In this document: positions 18,861-29,000 of the stretch, piece by piece | Numbering within the stretch: the first letter of the stretch is position 1 | How the letters are laid out: every line of letters starts with the position of its first letter | Source of the DNA: JAXLVB01 sp046329195 | GTDB lineage: Bacteria > Bacteroidota > Bacteroidia > Cytophagales > Spirosomataceae | Length of the DNA stretch: 64,000 nt | NCBI GenBank assembly: GCA_046329195.1 | Contig: JAXLVB010000002.1 | Span: 2,542,001 to 2,606,000 of the forward strand | Direction: 5' to 3' | The notes under the pieces: generated by a model | Seen by the model: the letters and a program-made list of their open reading frames with translations, nothing else | Databases searched by the model: none | Told to the model about the DNA's origin: nothing | Program-made: the position numbers and the translations under genes

Positions 18861-18934
18861 CTAAACGGTCTGGCTTTTACATTTGGGTTTCAATGACAGT
18901 TCAGGATAAACAGGTACTTTAACCGTATAAAAGT

Positions 18935-19345
18935 ATGAATCCTTCATTAAAAATTTATCGAATTGTTGCCCTTATTCTATTGTCACTCACCGGAATCAAT
19001 GCACTTATTGCTGGTTATTTGTTTATTGCCGACCCAACAGGAAGCAAGATGGGGTTGTCGGTGACCTATCTGGCGCATTCTCCATTTGAATCGTACCTGA
19101 TTCCTGGCTTAATTTTAGTTACGGTAAATGGTATTTTTAACGTCATTGTCGCCCTAATGACCTTGCTACGAACGCCAAAATATGCGGTGTTAATTATTGG
19201 CCAAGGGATATTACTATCGGGCTGGATTTTGGTTCAGGTTCTCATGGTCAGTGACTTCAACGCATTGCATTTCACAATGTTAGCCATCGGGCTTGTACTC
19301 ATACTTTGTGGCTGGCAACTGACAAAATCGCCTTTTTCATCCTAA
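18935..19345 (+). CDS. Small four-helix membrane protein, unknown function
   Basis: 136 residues with four strong membrane segments (IVALILLSLTGINALIAGYLF, YLIPGLILVTVNGIFNVIVAL, YAVLIIGQGILLSGWILVQVL, FTMLAIGLVLILCGWQL). No catalytic motif seen. It may be a member of the small integral-membrane families of Bacteroidota. The next gene starts 10 bp after its stop, so the two are probably one operon. The gene is divergent from the Gfo/Idh/MocA gene. Confidence 0.75.
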   Translation: MNPSLKIYRIVALILLSLTGINALIAGYLFIADPTGSKMGLSVTYLAHSPFESYLIPGLILVTVNGIFNVIVALMTLLRTPKYAVLIIGQGILLSGWILVQVLMVSDFNALHFTMLAIGLVLILCGWQLTKSPFSS

Positions 19346-19355
19346 TTCCAAGCAC

Positions 19356-19814
19356 ATGTACACCATAGATACACCTCTGACCAGCGAATACCCTTTACTC
19401 CTAACTATTTGGGAAGATTCGGTCAGAGCCACTCATCATTTTTTGCAGGAGGGTGACATCGGGTTCTTTAAGCAAGTTATTCAAGAACATCGTGTGTTCG
19501 AATTAGTACAGCTCCTCACCGTACGCAATACTGAGCATCAGCCATTGGGTTTTATGGGCGTGGCGAACGAAAATCTCGAAATGCTATTTCTGACTCCTAA
19601 TGCTCTACATAAAGGCATCGGAACGATGATGGTGCAATACGCTATTAAACATTTGGGCGTGACTAAGGTAGATGTCAATGAGCAAAACGAAAATGCCTTG
19701 CGCTTTTACGAAAAAGTTGGATTCAGGGTAATTTCTCGCTCACCCCTTGATGGCACAGGCAAGCCTTATCCGATTTTACACATGGAGTTGAATAAGACAC
19801 ATACTACTATGTAA
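19356..19814 (+). CDS. GNAT acetyltransferase, YjaB-like
   Basis: 152 residues. The order of motifs matches E. coli YjaB closely: IWEDSVRATHHFL near the N-terminus, EMLFLTPNALHKGIGTMMVQYAI for the acetyl-CoA loop, VDVNEQNENALRFYEKVGF and DGTGKPYPILHMEL at the end. YjaB binds acetyl-CoA, but its physiological acceptor is not settled. The last 8 bp overlap the end of the convergent TauE gene. Confidence 0.88.
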   Translation: MYTIDTPLTSEYPLLLTIWEDSVRATHHFLQEGDIGFFKQVIQEHRVFELVQLLTVRNTEHQPLGFMGVANENLEMLFLTPNALHKGIGTMMVQYAIKHLGVTKVDVNEQNENALRFYEKVGFRVISRSPLDGTGKPYPILHMELNKTHTTM

Positions 19815-20532
19815 GAAACAGTTTCACACAGGCAATCAACAATACAAAAGCCAGTACATAGCGGATGGTGGGCACATTAAAACGCTTACTTCCAAAATAA
19901 GCACCGACCAAACCGCCAACGAAGGCAATTCCAATCCATGAAACCATCAAGTCGTTGGTACTTACGCCTTTACTCAACAAGCCTATCAGCCCCGAAATAG
20001 AGTTGACAAAAATGAATAGGGCAGAAATCGCTGCGGTTTCTTTGACTTTAGACCAGCGAAGCAATAGGAGAACTGGACTCAAAATAATGCCACCTCCAAT
20101 TCCTAACATACCTGATAGCAAGCCGATGATGCCGCCAATGGCCAAGCTTCCTGCAAAAGAGGCGGGCTTGTTCTCTTCGGTTTCGGCAGGTTGTAGTAGC
20201 ATTCTGGCAATGGCAATGATAAGTGCCACTGCCAGCAATTGCTTGTAAAGCGAGTCAGTAATAGGCAAACGAGCACCCACAAAAGACATCGGAATACTGG
20301 CTAAAGCAAAAGGATAAAAGAGCTTCCAGCGAAAATAACCGCTTCGATAAAAACCAATAAATGAAGTGAGCGACACAAATAGGTTAAGCATCAAGGCCGA
20401 TGATTTCATCATGGAGGGTTCTATTCCAAATAAAGCCATCAAGGCCAAATAACCACTGGCACCACCATGTCCTACCGACGCATACAAAAAGGCGACGATT
20501 CCAACTAAGACTAATTGGAAGGCTTGTTCCAT
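19807..20532 (-). CDS. TauE/SafE family sulfite/sulfonate-type permease
   Basis: 241 residues with about eight membrane segments. Family features are VGIVAFLYASVGHGGASGYLAL near the start and GIIGLLSGMLGIGGGIILSPVLL, the repeated G-rich half typical of TauE/SafE (DUF81) proteins. They move sulfite, sulfoacetate or similar small anions across the inner membrane. A good promoter lies at 20556-20585. The ModE-like regulator gene upstream on the same strand could relate it to oxyanion metabolism, but this is a guess. Confidence 0.85.
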   Translation of the reverse strand: MEQAFQLVLVGIVAFLYASVGHGGASGYLALMALFGIEPSMMKSSALMLNLFVSLTSFIGFYRSGYFRWKLFYPFALASIPMSFVGARLPITDSLYKQLLAVALIIAIARMLLQPAETEENKPASFAGSLAIGGIIGLLSGMLGIGGGIILSPVLLLLRWSKVKETAAISALFIFVNSISGLIGLLSKGVSTNDLMVSWIGIAFVGGLVGAYFGSKRFNVPTIRYVLAFVLLIACVKLFLT

Positions 20533-20555
20533 AATATATCACCGTTATTTATTTG

Positions 20556-20585
20556 CAAATATAACGACTTCGGTATCTTCATCAA
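20556..20585 (-). promoter_or_regulatory. Promoter of the TauE/SafE gene
   Basis: Minus strand TTG (plus 20583-20585), 19-nt spacer, TATATTTG (plus 20556-20563), about 25 bp ahead of the ATG. Good fit to the Bacteroidota consensus. Confidence 0.6.
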
Positions 20586-20737
20586 GAAATAACATAAAAT
20601 ATAGGCAGTGATTGATGATTAGGGGCTGATTAGCGGTGTTTTCTCTTTGTTCTGTAATGGAGAAGCGAAGCGTTGAACTTATTAGGCTTTTAATCTTAAC
20701 TTATTGACTTACAAACAACTAATGATTTTACCAACAC

Positions 20738-21088
20738 CTATTCGAGAAGTCGTTGATTTTCTTGCTGAAGAAACACCTGAAAGCGCTCCTGAAGTTGTAG
20801 ATACTGCGCTATGTAACGACGGCCTTCGTCTGTAACAGCGGCGCCACCCCCTTTTTCGCCTCCAGTTTGCGTAATTACAAGAGGATGTTCGGCTTGGCTG
20901 TTCATAGAGTTTACCAGTTCCCATGCCTTTTTGTATGACATCTGCATGGCTTTAGCGGCTTGATTGATGGAACCCGTTTCAGCGATTTTTTCTAACAATT
21001 CTACTCGACCGGGCCCCATAAATCGCTCCTGGGCTTCAATCCAAATGCGCCCTTTTAGGTGAAAAACTGGCTTAAGCTGCTCCGGCAT
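20738..21088 (-). CDS. ModE N-terminal-like winged-helix regulator
   Basis: 116 residues, only the DNA-binding part of ModE. The HTH is GPGRVELLEKIAETGSINQAAKAMQMSYKKAWELVNSMN, followed by the wing VITQTGGEKGGGAAVTDEGRRYI, the usual ModE/LysR-type pattern. The molybdate-binding (MOP) domains are absent, so it would need another signal or bind DNA constitutively. Single-domain proteins of this kind are common near molybdenum genes. moaC and mobA are 35 kb away in this window, and the nearest gene downstream is the TauE permease. Confidence 0.88.
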   Translation of the reverse strand: MPEQLKPVFHLKGRIWIEAQERFMGPGRVELLEKIAETGSINQAAKAMQMSYKKAWELVNSMNSQAEHPLVITQTGGEKGGGAAVTDEGRRYIAQYLQLQERFQVFLQQENQRLLE

Positions 21089-21244
21089 GACGGTGAATAA
21101 CTGGTTTGGGGTGCAAGATACAGAATTAGGTTATTTCATAAGATTATTCTTTCCCAAATTCCTTTCTTCAGAATCAGGGTATCAAAAGCGGGAGTTTTTA
21201 GTAAATTGCTCGCCTAATAAATTCCTCTAAACATTATAAACATC

Positions 21245-22330
21245 ATGTCCTCTTCTCGACGGGTTTTCTTACAGCAAATGGGCGTTGTAGGAGCCTCTAC
21301 GTTCTTTTCACCGAATGTCTTATTATCGGCCACTCGCCCTAAAAAAGACAAATTGGGCATTGCTTTAGTAGGGTTGGGTTATTACAGTACCGACCTGTTG
21401 GCCCCAGCTCTTCAGATGACCGAAAAATGCTACTTGGCCGGTATCGTAACAGGCACGCCTGCCAAGGCCGAAACCTGGAAAAAAAAGTATAACATCCCTG
21501 ACAAAAACATCTATAACTATCAGAATTTTGACCAAATCGCCAACAACCCTGACATAGATGTGGTGTATGTGGTACTGCCTCCTTCGATGCACAAAGAATA
21601 CACCATTCGGGCCGCTAAGGCAGGTAAGCATGTTTTTTGCGAAAAGCCGATGGCCATGAGCGTGGCCGAGTGTGAGGCGATGATTAAAGCCTGCAAAGAT
21701 AATAAGGTGAATTTAGCCATTGGCTACCGATGCCAGCACGACCCTAACACCCAAGCGTATCAGCGTTTTGCCAAAGAGCAGACCTTCGGCAAAATTAGAA
21801 TGGTGACCTGCGGCGCTGGTTATTTTGATGCTCGCACCAACCATTGGAAACAAATCAAAGCCTTGGGCGGAGGCGTGATGTACGACATGGGCGTTTACGC
21901 CCTGCAAGGTGCTCGCTTGGCTACAGGCGAAGAACCCATTGCCGTAACGGCCCAACATTTCACCACTCGCCCCGAAATCTATAAGGAAGTGGACGAAACC
22001 ACCCTGTTTCAACTACAGTTTCCTAGCGGAGCCGTGGCTACTTGCCAGACCAGCTTTGGGATTCAGATGAACTACTTGCAAGTCAACTGCGAAAAAGGAT
22101 GGTTTCGCCTTGACCCCTTCTCGGCCTACAGTGGCAACAAAGGCAGCAGTTCGGCAGGTGCGATTGATTTCCCTCTCAAAAGCCAACAAGCCAAACAACT
22201 CGACGACGACGCTCAAGCACTACTTCAAGGTCAGTCCTTACTCGTACCCGGCGAAGAAGGATTGCGAGACATCCGAGTGGTAGAGGCCATTTACCAATCA
22301 GCGAAATCGGGAAAAGTTGTAAAAATATAG
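21245..22330 (+). CDS. Gfo/Idh/MocA family oxidoreductase (glucose-fructose oxidoreductase-like)
   Basis: 361 residues. The leader MSSSRRVFLQQMGVVGASTF is Tat-like (SRRVFLQ). Then come LGIALVGLGYYSTDLLAPAL for the dinucleotide fold, HVFCEKPMAMSVAEC as the EKP signature, and GGGVMYDMGVYALQGARLATGEEP, which resembles the glucose-fructose oxidoreductase subgroup. It probably acts on a sugar in the periplasm. A serine hydrolase gene follows 75 bp later on the same strand. Confidence 0.92.
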   Translation: MSSSRRVFLQQMGVVGASTFFSPNVLLSATRPKKDKLGIALVGLGYYSTDLLAPALQMTEKCYLAGIVTGTPAKAETWKKKYNIPDKNIYNYQNFDQIANNPDIDVVYVVLPPSMHKEYTIRAAKAGKHVFCEKPMAMSVAECEAMIKACKDNKVNLAIGYRCQHDPNTQAYQRFAKEQTFGKIRMVTCGAGYFDARTNHWKQIKALGGGVMYDMGVYALQGARLATGEEPIAVTAQHFTTRPEIYKEVDETTLFQLQFPSGAVATCQTSFGIQMNYLQVNCEKGWFRLDPFSAYSGNKGSSSAGAIDFPLKSQQAKQLDDDAQALLQGQSLLVPGEEGLRDIRVVEAIYQSAKSGKVVKI

Positions 22331-22405
22331 TGTATTTCTATTTATTCCATCGCTTGAAGGCGGACGGCCAGTCTGATGGAATCGGTACCTAATCCATTGA
22401 ACCAC

Positions 22406-23692
22406 ATGAAAAAAATCTATCATTTTGGCTTGTTACTCCTGTTGAGTGCTTGGAGCAGCCTTTCGTGGGCACAACTTGCACTGCAAACTCAAAGTAAACC
22501 CCAGCAACTGGCAACAGCAAAATCCCCTGAGAGTTTGGGGTTTTCGTCAGAACGGTTGGCTCGGATTGATGCGCTTATGCAAGAAAAAATTGCTCAAAAG
22601 CATATTCCTTGCGCTACCATGATTCTGATTCGGAAGGGTCAAATTGTGTATTACAAAAGCTTTGGTGCTCGAAACTTTGAAACAGGCACTCCGCTTCAAA
22701 AAGACGACATCGGGCGAATCATGTCTATGAGCAAGGCCATCACTTCTACAGCCGTGTTGATGTTGTACGAAGAAGGCAAAATCAAACTCGACGACCCTGT
22801 CAGTAAGTACATTCCGGCTTTCAAAAACCCTAAAGTGCTGGCGTATTTTAACCCCAAAGATACTACTTATGCTGCTGTACCTGCCAAACGAGAGGTGACC
22901 ATCCGGCATTTGCTTACGCACACAGCGGGGATTCCATACAGCCATCCATTGTACAAAAAGGCAGGGATTCCTGACTTTTTTAGTCTGGACAACAAAAAGA
23001 TTTCACAGACGATACCCGCCTTGGGAGCCCTGCCACTCATGCACGAACCCGGCGAAAAATACACCTATGGCCTCAATACCGACGTGTTGGGCTATTTGGT
23101 TGAAGTGGTGTCGGGTATGCGATTTGGCGATTTCTTGCAGCAACGTATTTTTGACCCAATAGGCATGACCGACTCAGGTTTTTATTTGCCCGATAGCAAG
23201 AAAAATCGTTTGATTCGCCTCTGCACAGAACCAGACGACAATGGCCTACGAGTGCACCCTGATTATGCCGAAGAAAATTACCCCGTAGCAGGTGCCAAAA
23301 CGTACGAATCGGGTGGAGCTGGCTTGGTTTCGACGGTGATGGACTATGCCAAATTCTGCCAGATGATTCTCAATGGTGGTAGTTTTAATGGCAAGCAGTT
23401 GTTGAGTCGTAAAACGGTAGAGCTCATGGCCGTGAATCAAATCGGCGAGTTAGAGATGGGCAGTGTTGGCAATAAGTTTGGTTTAGGTTTTGAGATTACC
23501 ACCGAAAAAGGCCATAGCCAAGAGCCTAGTTCGGTGGGGGCATTACGCTGGGGAGGTCGCAATTATTCTGATTATTGGATCGATCCCAAAGAAGAAATCG
23601 TGGGCGTTTGGCTCACGCAAGTGGTGCCTACTCGTCACGGCGGTATTGATAAACAATTCAAGCAATTGGCCTATCAAGCTTTGATTGATTAG
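22406..23692 (+). CDS. Serine hydrolase, class C beta-lactamase / penicillin-binding family
   Basis: 428 residues from the ATG at 22406, which begins a signal peptide (MKKIYHFGLLLLLSAWSSLS, then WAQ). Catalytic motifs are present in order: S-x-x-K in IMSMSKAITS, Y-x-N in KYTYGLNTDVLG, and an H-x-G-like motif in RHGGIDKQF near the end. Large-family members act as esterases, D-aminopeptidases or PBP-like peptidases in the periplasm; a true beta-lactamase is less likely. It lies after the oxidoreductase gene and before a palindrome at 23731-23778. Confidence 0.92.
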   Translation: MKKIYHFGLLLLLSAWSSLSWAQLALQTQSKPQQLATAKSPESLGFSSERLARIDALMQEKIAQKHIPCATMILIRKGQIVYYKSFGARNFETGTPLQKDDIGRIMSMSKAITSTAVLMLYEEGKIKLDDPVSKYIPAFKNPKVLAYFNPKDTTYAAVPAKREVTIRHLLTHTAGIPYSHPLYKKAGIPDFFSLDNKKISQTIPALGALPLMHEPGEKYTYGLNTDVLGYLVEVVSGMRFGDFLQQRIFDPIGMTDSGFYLPDSKKNRLIRLCTEPDDNGLRVHPDYAEENYPVAGAKTYESGGAGLVSTVMDYAKFCQMILNGGSFNGKQLLSRKTVELMAVNQIGELEMGSVGNKFGLGFEITTEKGHSQEPSSVGALRWGGRNYSDYWIDPKEEIVGVWLTQVVPTRHGGIDKQFKQLAYQALID

Positions 23693-23730
23693 CAATGGTA
23701 TGAATACCCCATTGCTCAGGTCGAGGTGAC

Positions 23731-23778
23731 AGACGTTCCACTTCTATGAGATAGTGCATCGTTAGAAGTGGAACGTCT
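23731..23778. repeat. Dispersed palindrome, ACGTTCCACTT family, copy 3
   Basis: The 15-nt arms AGACGTTCCACTTCT and AGAAGTGGAACGTCT pair perfectly around an 18-nt loop, followed by a run of T. It could terminate the serine hydrolase transcript. Confidence 0.85.
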
Positions 23779-23822
23779 TTTTTCTTTTCTGCTGTTATTC
23801 GGAGTCGCCTCAGTAATCAGAA

Positions 23823-23854
23823 TTGCCCCTTTCCCCCATTTTTCTGTACCTTTG
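23823..23854 (+). promoter_or_regulatory. Promoter of the CCA-adding enzyme gene
   Basis: TTG (23823-23825), 21-nt spacer, TACCTTTG (23847-23854), about 20 bp before the ATG at 23876. It excludes the longer start inside the palindrome. Confidence 0.6.
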
Positions 23855-23875
23855 TGGCAGAATTGCTGCCCTCTG

Positions 23876-25375
23876 ATGAACTTTACCGACAAACTAAACG
23901 AACACCCTATTTTTAAACAAGTGGCGCAATGCGCTCAACAACTAGGCGTAGATGCCTATGTAGTAGGGGGTTATGTACGAGACTTAATCTTAAAACGTCC
24001 TTCCAAAGACATTGACATTGTTTGTGTTGGCAGTGGTATAGCCTTAGCTGAAAAAGTAGCCGAATCGTTTGGTAAACAGAAAGTTTCGTTGTCGGTTTTT
24101 AAAAATTTCGGAACGGCACAAGTCAAAACCGAAGATTGGGAAGTAGAATTTGTAGGGGCACGTCGGGAATCGTATCAGCGAGATTCTCGAAAGCCAATTG
24201 TAGAAGACGGTAGCCTTGAAGACGATCAAAATCGCCGAGATTTTACCATTAATGCACTGGCCATTAGTCTCAATGGTAGCAATTTTGGTGAGTTGATAGA
24301 CCCTTTTGATGGCCTCGGTGACTTGCGCCGAAAGCTCATTCGGACACCTCTTAGACCTGATATTACGTTTTCGGACGACCCCCTGCGCATGATGCGTGCC
24401 ATTCGGTTTGCTACACAGTTGCAGTTTGATATTCATCCCGACACCTTTGATGGCATCATAACCATGAAAGACCGTATCGAGATTATTTCTAAAGAACGTA
24501 TTACCGATGAGCTCAACAAAATTATTCTTTCGCCTAAGCCCTCGTATGGGTTCCTCCTGTTAGAAGCGGCAGGTTTACTACAGCTGATTTTTCCTCAGTT
24601 TTACGAGCTCAAGGGTGTTGAGCAGATTGATGGCAAAGGGCATAAAGACAATTTTTATCATACACTCAAAGTACTGGATAATACCGCCGAAAAAACCACC
24701 GATTTATGGACCCGCTGGGCGGCTATTTTACATGATATTGCCAAGCCTGCTACCAAGCGGTTTGACCCTCGTCACGGCTGGACGTTTCATGGGCACGAGG
24801 ATTTAGGTGCCAAAATGACCAAGCAGATTTTCAGAGAGATGCGCCTACCTCTGAACGAAAAAATGGAGTATGTACGCACGCTAGTGCGCTTGCACTTGCG
24901 CCCTATTGCCTTGGCCAAAGAAGGCATTACCGATTCGGCTTTACGGCGGTTGCTTTTTGAAGCAGGCAATACGCTAGAAGGGCTTATGATACTCTGCCGA
25001 GCAGATATTACTTCTAAAGATGGCGCCAAGGTACGTCGCTACTTGCAGAACTTTGATAAAGTAGAGCAACTCCTTAAAGATTTGGAGGAACGAGACAAAC
25101 TCCGTAATTTTCAGCCCGTTATTGGTGGCGACATCATTATGGCTACTTTTGGAATCAAGCCCTCTCGTGAAGTAGGAATCATCAAAGTAGCCGTCAGAGA
25201 GGCTATTTTAGAAGGACACATCAAAAATACCCTCGAAGACGCCTATCCGTTTGTACTGAGCGAAGGCCAAAAAATTGGCTTACAAGTGGTCAAAACGCTT
25301 TCATTAACTGAACTTCAACAAATGCAAGAATTACTCGAAACAGCAGAAACCAATTCACCTAACCATGAACAATAA
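23876..25375 (+). CDS. cca: CCA tRNA nucleotidyltransferase with HD domain
   Basis: 499 residues from the ATG at 23876. A longer reading from a GTG at 23768 begins inside the palindrome and upstream of the promoter, so it is rejected. The nucleotidyltransferase motif is YVVGGYVRDLILKRPSKDIDIV (GG and DxD); RRDFTINALAIS and DPLRMMRAIRFATQL are the class II tRNA-nucleotidyltransferase motifs. An HD phosphohydrolase domain follows (RWAAILHDIAKPATKRF ... TFHGHEDLG). The enzyme adds or repairs the 3' CCA of tRNA in the cytoplasm. The stop overlaps the next small gene by 11 bp. Confidence 0.95.
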   Translation: MNFTDKLNEHPIFKQVAQCAQQLGVDAYVVGGYVRDLILKRPSKDIDIVCVGSGIALAEKVAESFGKQKVSLSVFKNFGTAQVKTEDWEVEFVGARRESYQRDSRKPIVEDGSLEDDQNRRDFTINALAISLNGSNFGELIDPFDGLGDLRRKLIRTPLRPDITFSDDPLRMMRAIRFATQLQFDIHPDTFDGIITMKDRIEIISKERITDELNKIILSPKPSYGFLLLEAAGLLQLIFPQFYELKGVEQIDGKGHKDNFYHTLKVLDNTAEKTTDLWTRWAAILHDIAKPATKRFDPRHGWTFHGHEDLGAKMTKQIFREMRLPLNEKMEYVRTLVRLHLRPIALAKEGITDSALRRLLFEAGNTLEGLMILCRADITSKDGAKVRRYLQNFDKVEQLLKDLEERDKLRNFQPVIGGDIIMATFGIKPSREVGIIKVAVREAILEGHIKNTLEDAYPFVLSEGQKIGLQVVKTLSLTELQQMQELLETAETNSPNHEQ

Positions 25376-25571
25376 TTCTAATCTAAAAAAATTCTTCGGT
25401 TCTTTCTTGACTATCTTAGGCGTAGTAGTGGTTTTATTTGCCTGTGTGGCTTTTCTGAGTGATGGTAAGCCTGTGCTCGGCATGTCAGTGACCAAGTGGG
25501 AATCCATCGTTCCGTTTTTGGTTGGTTTGGTGTTTTTAGTAACGGGGGTTAGCCTCATTGGGCAGTCTTAA
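25365..25571 (+). CDS. Small two-helix membrane protein
   Basis: 68 residues with two hydrophobic stretches (FLTILGVVVVLFACVAFL and IVPFLVGLVFLVTGVSLI). Its ATG overlaps the cca stop by 11 bp, so it is probably translated with cca. No known function. Confidence 0.7.
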   Translation: MNNNSNLKKFFGSFLTILGVVVVLFACVAFLSDGKPVLGMSVTKWESIVPFLVGLVFLVTGVSLIGQS

Positions 25572-25749
25572 TAAACCCATTTGGGCTGGTAATTTTTCTT
25601 TCAATCCTCTTCTTTTTTTATTTTTTTTTGAAGTCATAACATTACGACTTCGATAGGTATTTTTTGTTTTTTTAATACTTACCCTCCTTCTGCAAATCAG
25701 GTCAGTAACCAAATCATTTTTATCTCTTAAGAATAAATCTACCGACGTA

Positions 25750-25780
25750 TAGTCGCTAAGGATTTGCTACTTAGCGACTA
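25750..25780. promoter_or_regulatory. Perfect 11-bp inverted repeat upstream of susC
   Basis: TAGTCGCTAAG and CTTAGCGACTA with a 9-nt spacer, no T run after it. It is in the AT-rich 491-bp gap (25572-26062) before the SusC gene. The gap also has long T runs and a TAGCTTTG box at 26005-26012 that may be the -7 element of the susC promoter, without a clear -33 box. I see no gene in the gap. Confidence 0.5.
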
Positions 25781-26062
25781 AATTCCCGTTTTTATCTTCT
25801 TTTTTTAATAACAGGACAATATTAGCAAATTTGTATTTTTCACAGAAATCCGTTACTATCAATACTTATATTAAACCTTTTACTTATTTGCTAATTTCCC
25901 AAAAATTCAATAGAAAAATGCTTTATTTAAAAAAAAAGCAAGTTATTAAAGTATCTTTTTTGAAAAAATATGAATTTTTATATGGTTTTCTAATGTTTAG
26001 GATTTAGCTTTGTTTTGTTTTTTTTCAATATTTAATTAATTCACATTCTAACAACAAACTTT

Positions 26063-29000
26063 ATGCACAAGAAAACTCTACTGCATTTTGTTTGGGTAAT
26101 GTTGCTTTCGTTGCAAGTAGTTGCCCAAGAGCGTATCGTGACGGGAAAGGTCACGGGAGATGACGGAGCGGGTATCCCGGGTGTTAATATTGTCATTAGT
26201 GGCACTTACAAGGGAGCCAACACGGCAGCAGATGGTACGTATCGGCTTAGTGTACCTACAGGAAATGTAGTTCTTATTTTTAGTTCTGTTGGCTATGTAA
26301 AGCAGGAAGTAACGGTAGGACCACGTAGCGTTGTGGACGTACAACTGAAAGGCGATGCTAAAGTGCTAAGCGAGGTAGTGGTAATCGGTTATGGTACCCA
26401 AACTCGCCGAGATGCCACCGGAAGCATTGGTACTGTAAAAGGGGCTACTATTGCTCAAATGCCTATCCAAAGTTTTGAGTCTGGTTTAGCAGGCCGCACG
26501 GCTGGGGTGCAAATCACCGTTCCGAACGGGGTTTTGAACACGCCGCCGGTATTTCGGATTCGGGGTACTAACTCTATCTCGTTGAGTTCATATCCACTCG
26601 TAGTTGTGGATGGCGTACCTGTTCCGACGGGCGACTTTAGCTCTACTAACGCCGCTGGTAACGCTTTGGCGAGCATCAACCCTAACGACATCGAGTCAAT
26701 GGACGTGGCTAAAGATGCAGCAGCTACCGCTATCTACGGAAGCCGTGCAGCCAATGGGGTTGTGTTTATTACAACCAAAAGAGGTACTCCTGGCAAAGTT
26801 AAAATCAACTATGATGGTTGGGTTGGATTTACAAACACCTACAGAATACCCGAAATGATGGGGGCAAGTGATTATTTGACTTTCAAAACGAAAGCCGTAG
26901 CTAATAACCCAAGCGCAAGTGCTGTTAAGTTTACTCAAACTAACGATGCTAATGGTAAACCTATTGATACTAAATGGGCCGACCAAGTGTATCGTCAGGG
27001 TTTTTCGCATAGCCATAATCTCAACGTATCGGGTGGTAACGAAAACACAAACTATTACTTTTCAACTGGTTACACGGCTCAACAGGGGGTGATTCGTAAA
27101 AACGACTTCAACCGTGTAAACGCTTTGTTTAACATTGATAGCAAGCTTAGTAAAATCTTCACAGTGGGGGGTAAACTTTCTTTCTCTAACGAGCGAAACT
27201 TAGCCGCTGCTTCTTCGGGTTCGTTGAGTGGTGAAGCCTTCAATACGGCGGGATTAGGCCGTTTGGCAATTGTACTTCCAAGTATTATTTCGCCTTACAA
27301 CAACGACGGCACATATAACCTCAACGGTTCGGCTATTGGCTCGGCTGCTAACATTAGCGGTATTGCTTCGCTTTCGTATTACAACCCTACTGCCATTTTG
27401 AACCTTAACCGTTCGAATTCAGAAACCAACCACATGCAAGGAAATGCCTACGCTCAATTGAAGCCATTTAGCTGGCTAACTCTGAAGAGTACCTATGGTA
27501 TTGACTACTTGTTGGTTGACAATGATTTGTTCTGGTCACCAGTAACAGGTGATGGTTTTAGTTATGGTGGTTATGCTACCAATAGCTACGGTAAGTATAA
27601 GACTACCCTTTGGACTAATACCGCTCAAGCTGATTATTCGTTTAATGACACCCACAATTTCAGTTTGTTAATCGGTCAAGAACAGCAGCGCCGTACTTCG
27701 AGAGGCTTTGGTTTGAACCGCCAGACCTTGTCAGACCCTGCTTACACGGAAATTCAGGCGGGTTGGGTATCAAACAACGCCTCAGGCTTGGTTTACGGTG
27801 AAAACTACTTGATTTCGGGTTTTGGTCGTTTGAACTACAACTACAAAAACAAGTATTTCTTAAGTGCTAATGGTCGTCAAGACGAGTACTCTGGTTTAGG
27901 AGAGAAAAAAGGTATCTTCTGGGGTGCATCGGCAGGTTGGGAAATTTCACAAGAACCATTCTGGACTTCTGCTCACCTCGACCACGTATTCAGTAGCTTC
28001 AAAATCCGTGGTAGCTATGGTAAAGTAGGTAATATTGGTGGTATTGGTGACTATACCCCCTACTCTACTTATGGCTCAGGCTTGTATGGCGGTGCTTCTA
28101 CTTTGGCTTTCTCAAGCGTAGGTAACCCTAATCTCCGCTGGGAAACAAGCAAGAAAACAGATATTGGTTTTCAATTTGGTATTCTTAATGAACGTATAAG
28201 TGGCGAAGTGGCTTACTACAAAAACGACATTGACAACTTGATTTTGTATGTTTCGCAAGCTCCTTCTACTGGCTTACCATCAAACCCTCCGCAAAACGTA
28301 GGTACGATGTATAATAAAGGCTTAGAGGTTTCCTTGAACGCTCGAGTCATTAATACCAAGAGTTTCCAATGGACCAGTAACTTTAACATCACTTTCAATA
28401 AAAACGAAGTTACGTCGCTGGCACCGGGTTTGAATGTAATCCAAACCGGAACATCAGGTTCAGAAACTGTAAACCAAACAGCTCCGGGTTATGCGTTAGG
28501 TTATTTGTGGGTGATTCGTACCGCTGGTGTAGATCCTTCTACTGGAAAACGCATCTTTGTTAACTCAGAAGGTAAAAATGTATACTACCAATTCTACGCT
28601 CCTGCAGGTACTTATAACTACTCGTTTACACCAGACGGAAAAACTCCTTATACCAACGCTACCAAAGGTGGTTCTGCTATTACACAAGCTAATGACGCTG
28701 TGATGTATGCCAACGTAATTCCTAAACAATATGGTGGTTGGGACAACAACTTCCGCTTCATGAACTTCGACTTAGGTGTGATGTTGACCTACCAATTGGG
28801 GTACTACGTTTATTATGGTACTAACGCTGGTTTACATGATCAACGCTGGTGGAACAATGCCACCGATGTACTGACCGATGCTTGGCAACAAGAAGGCGAT
28901 ACTGGTAAAAAGTATGCTAAACCAGTATTTAACGACAACGTGTCAAACGGTTCGGCTATGCCATTGGACATCAACGTATTCAAAGGTGACTTCCTCAAGT

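Noticed and set aside
23768..23875. N-terminal extension of the CCA-adding enzyme
   Set aside because: It starts inside a palindrome and lies upstream of a good promoter.
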